From assembly GCF_050633125.1 (NCBI RefSeq), contig NZ_JBOEFX010000012.1:1-64000 (forward strand): 64,000 bases of DNA, in the 5' to 3' direction. The notes below the pieces were generated by a model. That model worked only from the letters and a program-made list of their open reading frames with translations. It was not told the DNA's origin and made no database searches. Numbering within the stretch: the stretch's first letter is position 1; each line of letters starts with the position of its first letter. Source of the DNA: Lewinella sp050633125 (GTDB lineage: Bacteria; Bacteroidota; Bacteroidia; Chitinophagales; Saprospiraceae). Made by a program: the position numbers and the translations under genes. This document shows, piece after piece, positions 16,697 through 24,816 of the stretch.

Positions 16697-17149
16697 CAAG
16701 ACTTTTTTGGGCCCCGCCCACTGGTACCCAGGGGCGCCAGGCTATCCGCAAGCTCCTATCCTTGGTCCTTGCGGCCTCCGGCCCCCGAGCTACAGGCTCC
16801 GCCTTTCGCGCTGACTTAGTGGCTTGGGCTGAAGCCCTACGATTTGGGACACATTTATGTGTCTTGACCTCAGTAGAGGTCAAATATTGGTAAAACCATG
16901 TTTGTTGGAGTTAAAACGACCTCGGATGAGGTCGAATATCAATACGAATTGGAGGGCTCGTTAGGAAGAATCAAAATAGAGGGCGATATTTATCATGTGC
17001 GACCTCATCCGAGGTCGTTTCGTTATTTGTTTATCTTTTCTACCAATATTCCACCTCTCCGAGGTGTTTTGGGGTAGAAAAAGTGTTATTAGTACCGCGC
17101 TTGATCTTCTTTAAGTAGGCCTTCTGTCTGAGCGTTAAAAACAAAAAAA
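16697..17149. repeat. Repeat-filled intergenic region with a nested REP-like element
   Basis: The part 16866-17066 is a nested inverted-repeat element. GACCTC-agta-GAGGTC (16866-16881) is on the left and CACCTC-tcc-GAGGTG near 17052-17066 on the right. AATATTGGTA (16883-16892) pairs with TACCAATATT (17041-17050). CGACCTCGGATGAGGTCG (16917-16934) pairs exactly with 17000-17017, and each of those is itself a hairpin. The part before it (about 16710-16850) is GC-rich with alternating pyrimidine runs, like the intergenic repeat at 35190-35300. A 59-codon frame from 16899 spans the palindrome and is not taken as a gene. Confidence 0.65.
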
Positions 17150-17764
17150 ATGAATATTCCAAAAATAACCCTGGCCCTGTTTTTTGTTCTGATCACCGCA
17201 CCATGCATCGGGCAAACTACCCAGAACACAGAGCGCACCACCACCTACCCTAAAGCCAAGGTGAGTTATGATGATTTTAAAGAACTGGTGGCAGAAGTAG
17301 AAAGCATCAGGTCAGAACGATTGGTCAGCCTGGATCAATTTTTAGCGTTACAGCAGGATACGAATACCGTTGTGTTAGATACGCGTTCCCGAGACAAGTA
17401 CTTGGCTAAACACTTGAAAGGAGCCATAAATCTACCATTCACCGAATTTACCCAGGCAACACTCAGGAGGCTAATTCCTGATACGAGCACCACCATATTG
17501 ATCTATTGTAACAATAATTTCTCTGGTGATGAGATACTTTTTCCGACTAAGAATTTCGTACCCGGCAGGGCCGGAGATAGACGTTTTTTGGCCGAGCGAA
17601 GACCCATTTCCCTCGCACTAAATGTCCCCACCTACATAAATCTCTATGGCTACGGTTACCGCAATATCTATGAACTAGACGAACTCGTCGATATCAAAGA
17701 CCCTCGCGTTGAATTTGAAGGGGACAGCTTCTTTAAAGCCTTGATACCTGTAGATGAAAATTGA
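17150..17764 (+). CDS. Secreted rhodanese-domain protein
   Basis: The 204-aa protein has a signal peptide (MNIPKITLALFFVLITAPCI, cut near GQT). A rhodanese fold covers about 60-190: VSLDQFLALQQ, VVLDTRSRDKYLAKHLKGAI and the loop ILIYCNNNFSGDE, whose Cys is in the catalytic position. The segment after the loop is longer than in simple rhodaneses and contains NLYGYGYRNIYELDEL. Rhodaneses carry a persulfide on the loop Cys. The sulfur donor in the periplasm here is unknown. This is the first of three proteins with rhodanese domains in the window. Confidence 0.85.
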   Translation: MNIPKITLALFFVLITAPCIGQTTQNTERTTTYPKAKVSYDDFKELVAEVESIRSERLVSLDQFLALQQDTNTVVLDTRSRDKYLAKHLKGAINLPFTEFTQATLRRLIPDTSTTILIYCNNNFSGDEILFPTKNFVPGRAGDRRFLAERRPISLALNVPTYINLYGYGYRNIYELDELVDIKDPRVEFEGDSFFKALIPVDEN

Positions 17765-17808
17765 TCGTCAAAACAACCCCCAAACCATCAAACCCCCAAA
17801 CCTTTTCA

Positions 17809-17905
17809 AAGTGGAAGTGGGAAGTCAGCATTCGGAAGTATTAGATTGCCCTAATGGCTACGCGTTACTTCCGATTTCCCACTTCCGATTTTCGACTTCC
17901 TAACA
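17809..17905. repeat. Inverted GGAAGTGGGAAGT-type simple repeats
   Basis: A GGAAGTGGGAAGTCAGCATT block at 17812 onward faces an inverted TTCCGATTTCCCACTTCC block at about 17868-17889. A further CCGATTTTCGACTTCC follows. Similar GGAAGT words are common repeat units in Bacteroidota. The repeat runs into the 3' end of the hydroxy acid oxidase gene and supplies its last codons. Confidence 0.55.
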
Positions 17906-19146
17906 TCCTCCACCCTTGCACAGCCACTCAGCCGCATAGTCAGCTCAAAGTCAGCCCACAGGTTTTGCAGAACGGTACTTACACCAGCTTCACCGGCAAT
18001 GGCCAGACCGTAGGTGTAAGGGCGACCAATACAAACGGCATTGGCCCCAAGCGCCAGGGCTTTAAACACATCGGCACCCGTTCGCACCCCACTGTCAAGC
18101 AGCAAGGGAAAATGATCACCTACGACCTGCTTAATGGCAGGCATCATCTCAATGGTACTCACGGCACCATCTACCTGGCGGCCACCGTGGTTACTGATGA
18201 TGAGTCCGTCCACCCCGGCATCCATTGCGCGGCGGGCATCCTCCGGATGGTGAATGCCTTTCAGGATGATGGGTAGCTTGGTATGCTCCCGCAAGAAAGG
18301 CAGATCGTCCCAGTTTAGCGAAGGCTTGGTGTAAAGGTTGATAAACTGTCGAACAGCCCGCAATGGCCGTCCGGAACGTAAGTTGCCGAAAAAACTACCA
18401 GGGTAATTGTTCATCAATTGATAAACGGCCTGCAATGTCTTCAAGGTAATCCGCCGCTTTGGCGAAACCAGTCCTTCTTCTTCCGGCATGTCCAGCATTT
18501 GTTGAAAAACAGGATCACTGGTATACTGGGCAATCCCCTTGCCTCGTAAAAAAGGTAAATAGGCCATGTCCAAATCTCGCAAACGCCAACCTAGCATCGT
18601 GGTATCTAGTGTGACCACAATGGCTTCGCAACCGCTGGCTTCTGCGCGTTGTACCAAGCTGGCCACCAAGTCGTAAGATTTGCTCCAATACAACTGAAAG
18701 AAGCGTGGTCCAGCGCCCATCACTTTGCTCACCTCCTCCATCGGCACGCTAGCCTGATTACTGAAGATGAAGGGCAAGCCTAATTGAGCAGTAGCCCGCC
18801 CTACGGCCAAGTCTGCCTCTCGGTGACAAAGATCAAGCACACCCACAGGGGCCAGTAGAATAGGAGCGGGTAAACGTCGGCCAAATAGCTCAATGCTGGT
18901 GTCAAAGGAACTCACATCACGCAACATCCGTGGCTGAATATGCCATTTTTTGAAGGCCTCCCGGTTGCGTTGCACTGTCAGCTCGCGACCGGCACCGCCA
19001 GCTACGTAGGCGTAAGCTTCGGGGCTCATGCACTTTTGGGCAGCTCGTTCCAGGGCCAGTGGGTCACTAGGTACCAATGGCATCTGACCGCTAAGGCCCT
19101 GAAGGTAAATGTCGCGTTGGCGTTCTACGGCGGATACAGTGGGCAT
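17851..19146 (-). CDS. FMN-dependent alpha-hydroxy acid oxidase/dehydrogenase (lactate monooxygenase-like)
   Basis: The 431-aa protein is a TIM barrel of the lactate dehydrogenase / glycolate oxidase / lactate 2-monooxygenase family. Visible elements are the N-terminal AAQKCMSPEAYAYVAGGAG, LLAPVGVLDLCHREADLAVG, the active-site ISNHGGRQVDGA (catalytic His and Arg) and DSGVRTGADVFKALALGANA with GRPYTYGLA for FMN phosphate. It oxidises an L-2-hydroxy acid such as lactate; the exact acceptor (quinone or O2) cannot be told. The ATG at 19146 gives a typical N-terminus. The last about 15 residues (GSGKSEVTRSH end) come from the GGAAGT-type repeat, so the original stop seems to have been lost to repeat insertion. 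Confidence 0.9.
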   Translation of the reverse strand: MPTVSAVERQRDIYLQGLSGQMPLVPSDPLALERAAQKCMSPEAYAYVAGGAGRELTVQRNREAFKKWHIQPRMLRDVSSFDTSIELFGRRLPAPILLAPVGVLDLCHREADLAVGRATAQLGLPFIFSNQASVPMEEVSKVMGAGPRFFQLYWSKSYDLVASLVQRAEASGCEAIVVTLDTTMLGWRLRDLDMAYLPFLRGKGIAQYTSDPVFQQMLDMPEEEGLVSPKRRITLKTLQAVYQLMNNYPGSFFGNLRSGRPLRAVRQFINLYTKPSLNWDDLPFLREHTKLPIILKGIHHPEDARRAMDAGVDGLIISNHGGRQVDGAVSTIEMMPAIKQVVGDHFPLLLDSGVRTGADVFKALALGANAVCIGRPYTYGLAIAGEAGVSTVLQNLWADFELTMRLSGCARVEDVRKSKIGSGKSEVTRSH

Positions 19147-19277
19147 GGTTACGAATTGAGGGTGCTAAAAGAGGTGTGTCTGACTAAAAATAGTCAAAAT
19201 GTATCTACTTGATAACCGCAATAAAAAATCTCTGCGGGCTCTGCGGCTTTGCGCGAACACTTAAATTTGAACATTCG

Positions 19278-19682
19278 CTAATTTTCTGCACTCCACCCCT
19301 GATAGCCACCTACCAGGTTGTAGACACTCTTAAAGCCCATCCCTTCCATCATGCTGCAAGCAGAAGAGCTACGCCCTCCACTGCGGCAATAAACCAGGTA
19401 GGTTTTGTCAGGATCAAGTTTTCCAAGCTGTTCTTGGAAATCGGGCGCACGAAAATCAAGTTCTTGCGCACCGGTAATCATCCCTTCGGCTGTTTCCTCT
19501 GGTGTGCGGACATCGAGAACTACAACGCCCCTTGTCTCCATCTTTTGCTTAAACTCAGCAACATTAAGATCCTGAAACCCTTCGTTGTTGGAGTCTGTGT
19601 TTGACGAAGACTGACAACTGGCCGTCATTAAGGCGAGAAGTAGATAGCTCAGTAAGCTTAGGTTTTTCCAGCTTGTTATCAT
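19278..19682 (-). CDS. Rhodanese-domain lipoprotein
   Basis: The 134-aa product has a signal peptide with lipobox TASC (Cys23), then a short Ser/Asn linker and a single rhodanese domain: LNVAEFKQKMETRGVVVLDV, RTPEETAEGMITGAQELDF, and the active loop VYCRSGGRSSSAC. A YNLVGGYQGWSAEN segment ends it. It resembles PspE/GlpE-type sulfurtransferases anchored in the outer or inner membrane facing the periplasm. It is transcribed toward the hydroxy acid oxidase, 131 bp away on the same strand. Confidence 0.92.
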   Translation of the reverse strand: MITSWKNLSLLSYLLLALMTASCQSSSNTDSNNEGFQDLNVAEFKQKMETRGVVVLDVRTPEETAEGMITGAQELDFRAPDFQEQLGKLDPDKTYLVYCRSGGRSSSACSMMEGMGFKSVYNLVGGYQGWSAEN

Positions 19683-19857
19683 TGCGTTAAAATTTGCGTT
19701 AAGACAAACGGTGGGGTCTTTTCCTCCGTCTATGCAGGGGTGGATTTATTGCGTACTTATCTAAATACTCAAAAATCCTGGGAATTTTCCATAAAACCAA
19801 CTCTGTTGGGTAAAAATTGGAAATAGACAATTACTCATTAAAACTAAAACCTTTTTT

Positions 19858-22224
19858 ATGCCTACACGCTACTTGACGGGGCTTGCCCTTCTGCTTTCCT
19901 TTTTTGCGAGGGGCCAGTCTTATACCATTAGCGGCTACCTGGAGGACGAAGCGACTGGCGAAAAGCTCATCGCTGCCAATGTCTACGACAGCTTCTCCGG
20001 GGCTGGTGCCGTTACCAATACGTATGGCTTTTTTAGCCTCACCTTGCCAGCCGATTCTGTGGGCCTTTCTTTTAGTTATATCGGTTATCAAAGCCAGGAA
20101 GAACGCTTTGTCCTTTCGGAAAACCGCACCCTCAATATCAGTTTGTCGCCTTACGTAGAACTGGCCACCGTGGAGGTAACCGCCGAACGTGGTGATCGCA
20201 TTGAAGAACGAACCCAGATGAGTAGGGTAGAGGTGCCAATTGAACAGATTAAACGAATCCCGGCCCTCCTCGGCGAGGTCGATGTCCTCAAAGCTTTGCA
20301 GCTTCTGCCCGGAGTGCAATCTGGCGGTGAGGGACAAAATGGCCTCTATGTCCGCGGTGGAAGCCCTGACCAAAACCTGGTGTTGCTGGACGGTGTGCCG
20401 GTTTACAATGTGAGTCACCTGCTGGGGATTTTCTCGGTATTTAACGCGGATGCCATCAAGAATGTCACGCTTACCAAAGGCGGTTTTCCAGCTCGTTATG
20501 GCGGGCGCTTGTCCAGTGTACTGGAAATAAATATGAAGGAAGGCAACCTGCAAGAATGGCATGGCGAAGGGTCTATTGGCCTTATTTCCTCGAAACTTAC
20601 CCTCCAGGGGCCTATCCAAAAAGGAAAAACAAGCTTCCTGATCTCAGGCCGACGCACTTATGCCGATTTGATATTCAAACCCATTATTAAAGCCAATACG
20701 CCTCCGGATGAGACGATTGATGTGGGGCTCTATTTCTACGACCTCAATGCCAAGATACAGCACAAAATCAACGACAAACACCGGGTATTCCTCAGTGCCT
20801 ACACAGGTGCGGATGTGTTTACCAATCGCTATGCTGACGAATATGGCGCGTTCTCTGGTGGTATCGACTGGGGAAACCTGATTTCTGCGGCTCGTTGGAA
20901 CTGGCAAATAAGCCCTAAAATGTTCGCCAATACCACGCTTACTTACAGCAAGTATGAGATCGATATCAGCGCAGGGAGCGAAAACTTCAATGAGAATGGC
21001 CCTGATGATAAATTTTCAGCCCTCTACGTTTCAGGTATCGAAGATATTGGTGGTAAAATCGACTTTGATTTTATTCCCAACCCCAATCATTACCTCCGTT
21101 TTGGTGCGGGTTGGACCAACCATACCTACCGCCCGGGTGCCCTCAATTTTGAGTTGACAGATGGCGAGGATTTTAACCTGGATACGCTGATCGGTTCACA
21201 AAATAGCTACAGCAACGAGTTGTTCCTTTATGTCGAAGATGATTTCACGTTGGGCCCGCTGAAAATCAACGCAGGTATTCACGCTTCAGCTTTTGCGGTA
21301 GAAGACGAGTTTTATACTTCCATACAGCCGCGTGTGGGACTTCGCTATCTGCTAGACAATGATTTGGCCATCAAGGCAGGCTTTAGTACCATGACCCAAT
21401 ACATTAACCTGCTCACCAGCGAAGCGCTTTCCCTGCCTTCGGATTTGTGGGTGCCCAGTACGGCAAAAATAAAACCGCAACAAAGCTGGCAGGTCGCTTT
21501 AGGCGTAGCCAAAACCATTAACGAAGACTATGAACTGAGTGTAGAGGGCTACTACAAAGAAATGCAAAACGTGATCTCCTTTAAAGAAGGCGCGAGTTTC
21601 TTGTTTGGCCTCGAAAATGATTGGCAAAGTAAAGTGACACAGGGCGACGGCGAGTCTTACGGGCTAGAGCTTTTCTTTCAAAAGAAACGTGGCCGTACCA
21701 CAGGATGGATCGGATACACGCTGAGCTGGAATTACCGCCAATTCGATGAAATCAATAGCGGTCGGAAATTCCCGTTCCGTTATGATCGTCGCCATGATGT
21801 TTCTGTCGTAGTGAACCATGATTTTTCAGAAAAAATTGGTATTTCAGCGGCTTGGGTTTACGGAACAGGCAATGCCATTACGCTGAATACGATCACTTAT
21901 CCCAATAATGTTTACGGTGGTGGCGGTGGTGGATCTCCTTTCTTCAGTGAGATTGAAACGGGTGGCGAAAAAAATGCCTTCCGCATGAGTGATTTTCACC
22001 GGCTGGACCTCAGCGTTGAGTTTCGTAAGCAAAAGCCTAAATGGGAGCGCAAATGGGTCATTGGTGTTTACAATGCTTATTACCACCGCAACCCCTACTA
22101 CGTTATTGCTGATACGCAGTATGTGCGTGATGCGCAAGGCAATATCATTGATGAAAAGCGAGTGTTTAAGGAAATCAGCATTCTGCCCATTATTCCATCT
22201 GTTTCTTACCAGTTTAAATTTTAG
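19858..22224 (+). CDS. TonB-dependent receptor with carboxypeptidase-like N-terminal domain
   Basis: The 788-aa protein has a signal peptide (MPTRYLTGLALLLSFFARGQ). A carboxypeptidase-regulatory-like domain follows at about 22-110 (TISGYLEDEATGEKLIAANV). The plug covers about 115-225 (VDVLKALQLLPGVQSGGEGQ; GLYVRGGSPDQNLVLLDGVP), and the C-terminal beta-barrel ends IIPSVSYQFKF. The DUF4249 lipoprotein begins 3 bp after the stop. This pair is a recurrent Bacteroidota arrangement, with the lipoprotein probably acting as an extracellular lid or ligand-capture partner like SusD. The ligand is unknown. Confidence 0.93.
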   Translation: MPTRYLTGLALLLSFFARGQSYTISGYLEDEATGEKLIAANVYDSFSGAGAVTNTYGFFSLTLPADSVGLSFSYIGYQSQEERFVLSENRTLNISLSPYVELATVEVTAERGDRIEERTQMSRVEVPIEQIKRIPALLGEVDVLKALQLLPGVQSGGEGQNGLYVRGGSPDQNLVLLDGVPVYNVSHLLGIFSVFNADAIKNVTLTKGGFPARYGGRLSSVLEINMKEGNLQEWHGEGSIGLISSKLTLQGPIQKGKTSFLISGRRTYADLIFKPIIKANTPPDETIDVGLYFYDLNAKIQHKINDKHRVFLSAYTGADVFTNRYADEYGAFSGGIDWGNLISAARWNWQISPKMFANTTLTYSKYEIDISAGSENFNENGPDDKFSALYVSGIEDIGGKIDFDFIPNPNHYLRFGAGWTNHTYRPGALNFELTDGEDFNLDTLIGSQNSYSNELFLYVEDDFTLGPLKINAGIHASAFAVEDEFYTSIQPRVGLRYLLDNDLAIKAGFSTMTQYINLLTSEALSLPSDLWVPSTAKIKPQQSWQVALGVAKTINEDYELSVEGYYKEMQNVISFKEGASFLFGLENDWQSKVTQGDGESYGLELFFQKKRGRTTGWIGYTLSWNYRQFDEINSGRKFPFRYDRRHDVSVVVNHDFSEKIGISAAWVYGTGNAITLNTITYPNNVYGGGGGGSPFFSEIETGGEKNAFRMSDFHRLDLSVEFRKQKPKWERKWVIGVYNAYYHRNPYYVIADTQYVRDAQGNIIDEKRVFKEISILPIIPSVSYQFKF

Positions 22225-22227
22225 AAG

Positions 22228-23145
22228 ATGAAAAATATAAGCTACCTTTTTACAATAGCCGCCTTGGCGCTATTTCTCAATAGTTGCGATGGAGATTCTT
22301 TCTCCCAAGTTGTAGCCATCGATGTGCCAGAACATGATCCTCGGCCAGTACTTAACCTCCAGGTTGAAGCAGGGCAGGAGGGTATACTCAATACATTGGT
22401 GACCAATAGCAAAGGGATACTTGACCCTGAAAGCACCTACGAGCTACCCCCTGATGCTACGGTCACGCTTTACCGCAATGGGGATGTTTTTGCGACTTTC
22501 GATTTTTCAGAATTTGATCAGCGTTATTTGGCGGGCTTAAGCGATCCTTTTCCCAGTCAGGCTGGCGATACTTATCTCCTGGAAGCCAATATTCCTGGTT
22601 TCGAACTGGTGCAAGTTAGTCAGGAAATGCCAGTCATCCCCAAAGTTAAAAACGCCACTTACGAGGTAGAAGGAACCATTGATCCGGAAGGCTACAGGGT
22701 GGATGAGTTGATCGTAGATGTCATAGATCAAGAACCAGGAAAGACCAATTTTTATGGCCTGGATCTGTTTGAACTTTACTATGAAGTAGATCCTTTGACG
22801 GGAGATACGACGAATGTTTACCGCAGTAAAGTTGGTATCGACACCAATGACCCTTTGCTTTCTTACGGATCACGCTACAGCTTGATTTTTAATGATGAAA
22901 GTTTCTCTGGCGGCGAGTACCAGGCGCGTTGTTACACGTACTACAGCATTGGTGAAGGGGTTGGTTTAGAAGTTCACCTTTACCAACTTACGGAAGACGC
23001 CTTTCTGTATGCCCGTTCGTATGAGCAATACCAAAACGCGATAGACAACCCCTTCGCAGAACCGGTGACGGTACACAGCAACATCCCCAATGGCTACGGG
23101 ATCTTTAGCCTCACGAATAAGGATGTGTATTTGATTGAGGATTAA
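22228..23145 (+). CDS. DUF4249 family lipoprotein
   Basis: The 305-aa protein starts MKNISYLFTIAALALFLNSC with lipobox LNSC and Cys20. The body is predicted all-beta, with the family's early VLNLQVEAGQEGILNTLVT, the P-x-D-A-T-V-T-L motif and DTYLLEANIPGF. DUF4249 proteins are encoded next to TonB receptors with carboxypeptidase-like domains and are thought to be surface partners. The start is 3 bp after the receptor stop, so the two are translationally coupled. It is convergent with the hydrolase gene (4 bp between stops), with little room for a terminator. Confidence 0.88.
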   Translation: MKNISYLFTIAALALFLNSCDGDSFSQVVAIDVPEHDPRPVLNLQVEAGQEGILNTLVTNSKGILDPESTYELPPDATVTLYRNGDVFATFDFSEFDQRYLAGLSDPFPSQAGDTYLLEANIPGFELVQVSQEMPVIPKVKNATYEVEGTIDPEGYRVDELIVDVIDQEPGKTNFYGLDLFELYYEVDPLTGDTTNVYRSKVGIDTNDPLLSYGSRYSLIFNDESFSGGEYQARCYTYYSIGEGVGLEVHLYQLTEDAFLYARSYEQYQNAIDNPFAEPVTVHSNIPNGYGIFSLTNKDVYLIED

Positions 23146-23149
23146 GTTC

Positions 23150-24535
23150 TCAAATCTTGTCCCGTAACCAACTTAAAAAAAGTGGAGATTGAAACATTCC
23201 CTCACTATTATGACCAATGCCGGGTACGACGATCTTCTCCGATTGATGCGTAGCCGCGTAATTGGTTTCCATGAGTAAAAAGATGTTTTCTCCGCGGCGG
23301 AAACGATTTTCGCCCAGCAAAACGGCTTCACAATCGCTGGTGTTGAGGCTACCTGTAGTGACTACATCCTGGTCGCCTAGGAAATAGCTAATCTTTCGTT
23401 CGACGACCTGTTGGTCAACCGTCGTTTCAGGTACAGTGCTCAGGTAGGGCGGAGGAGAAACAAAACCAAGGGGCCACCGATTATAGGCTGCGCAGCCACT
23501 TACGGCTACAAATTCACCTGTCCCTTGATCATAACGCAGATCATCCGGATAGTAGAAGTACTGGCTATTGGCCACAACGTAGCGAAAGTTTAGCTCTGGA
23601 TAAGTGTTTTCGCTCGTATTGGCGGCTGCATAGGCTTGGGTAAATAATGCACCCGAAGAGTGCCCGGCAATAATGATGGTCTCCAACACCGGAAAGCGAT
23701 CCTGGTCTGCAAGTTGATCAATGATTTGATCAATTACTGTAAAGGAACTGATATTAACGGCCCCATCCGAATTTTGGCCTTCGCGCCAACCGGAATCTGA
23801 CCAATAGATTTCTCCATTTTGAGCCGCTGAGGCATTCTTGAAGTAAGGAGCAATCAGAATGCTTTTGTCATCAAAATCTTCCTGGCGTAAGCTGCTCATC
23901 ATGTAAGAGAAGTAATTGTCGGCATCCCTGTTGAGGCCGTGTACGACAATTACAGCACTAGTGAGTGCCTCCCAACGGGCGTTGGCCAAATCCAGTGGGT
24001 AACTATTATAAAAAGTAAACGTTCCTGATTGCCCGCCAGGGCCATTGATGATTTTGCTGCCTAGGCAATCATCACTGGCCGTAATACAAGGTGGTAAAGT
24101 GGTGATGACGCCTCCATCACGCGTGGTAAAGTTGCGTACCAGCGGCTGAGCGAGAGCCTCTTCGTTTTGGCCCAAAGCCGAAGTATTTACTTTTAACTCG
24201 TAAGTGGTAGATGAGGCAAGTGTTGTGCTAATAATCGCTTTTGAGGAAGCATTGGTATAGTTGATGTCTAGGTTGTTCACCACTCCTGATGCACTGCTCA
24301 GTGAAAAAGCAGCCGCAAATTTTGTAGGTGTCACCGCACTGGAAAAACTGATTTCAAAGGTGGCGTCTGTAGCTACGTTGATCGTTCCGTCTACCAGCGG
24401 AATGCCGTTGGCCGTGATGTTGAGTACCGATAAATTCGGGACGGTCATTTCTTCTTTGTCACAACTGCTTTGTAAGAGGACACTGAAAATCAGTATTAGT
24501 CCCAGGAAGTGGTATTTAGAGAAGGGAGTAGTCAT
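23150..24535 (-). CDS. Alpha/beta hydrolase lipoprotein with N-terminal Ig-like domain
   Basis: The start is the ATG at 24533-24535 (MTTPFSK), giving 461 residues. The frame upstream of it lacks a signal. Lipobox QSSC puts the lipidated residue at Cys25. An Ig-like (Big_5-type) domain covers about 33-138 (LPLVD-like TINVATDATFEISFSSAV). The hydrolase domain, about 170-455, has the oxyanion-hole HG (199-200, AVIVVHGLNRDADNYF), nucleophile elbow AGHSSGAL with Ser293, and a C-terminal GIGHNSEGMF providing the catalytic His. It likely hydrolyses an ester or amide outside the cell or in the periplasm. It is the last gene of the SusC/SusD locus. Confidence 0.85.
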   Translation of the reverse strand: MTTPFSKYHFLGLILIFSVLLQSSCDKEEMTVPNLSVLNITANGIPLVDGTINVATDATFEISFSSAVTPTKFAAAFSLSSASGVVNNLDINYTNASSKAIISTTLASSTTYELKVNTSALGQNEEALAQPLVRNFTTRDGGVITTLPPCITASDDCLGSKIINGPGGQSGTFTFYNSYPLDLANARWEALTSAVIVVHGLNRDADNYFSYMMSSLRQEDFDDKSILIAPYFKNASAAQNGEIYWSDSGWREGQNSDGAVNISSFTVIDQIIDQLADQDRFPVLETIIIAGHSSGALFTQAYAAANTSENTYPELNFRYVVANSQYFYYPDDLRYDQGTGEFVAVSGCAAYNRWPLGFVSPPPYLSTVPETTVDQQVVERKISYFLGDQDVVTTGSLNTSDCEAVLLGENRFRRGENIFLLMETNYAATHQSEKIVVPGIGHNSEGMFQSPLFLSWLRDKI

Positions 24536-24640
24536 TATATTCTGCTTAACAGTTTGATGAAATTGGTAGAAACCCCGATGGACGCATTTGGGCACAAACC
24601 CCAAACACGTCCATCTCGATAGTTGTTGTTTAAACTTTTC

Positions 24641-24683
24641 ATATAGTTTGCCAATTTACCAACTTTGGGTTGGCAGACTATAT
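24641..24683 (-). terminator. 14-bp hairpin between lamin-tail and hydrolase genes
   Basis: ATATAGTTTGCCAA (24641-24654) pairs with TTGGCAGACTATAT (24670-24683) with one mismatch and a 15-base loop. It lies in the 281-bp gap within the six-gene minus-strand locus and could partly terminate or process the message. No T-run follows on the minus strand. Confidence 0.45.
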
Positions 24684-24721
24684 TGAGGTGTTTGGGAGGT
24701 AGTAGCATCTAAAATTTACGA

Positions 24722-24799
24722 TAATCGAAGTCCTTCTACCCTGTACCAAATACCTTGTGCCGTGAGGGTGCCTGGTTGAAAGATTGCTTTTAGGTAATC
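24722..24799. repeat. Diverged dispersed intergenic repeat, copy B
   Basis: This is the partner of 3497-3575. It shares TACCCTGTAC, AAATACC, GTGAGG and TTTTAGGTAAT in the same order and spacing. It directly precedes the 3' end of the lamin-tail gene. Confidence 0.5.
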
Positions 24800-24816
24800 A
24801 ACAATGGCAACTCACC

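Noticed and set aside
16899..17076. 59-codon plus-strand frame starting MFVGVKTT
   Set aside because: It is made entirely of the nested palindrome at 16866-17066.
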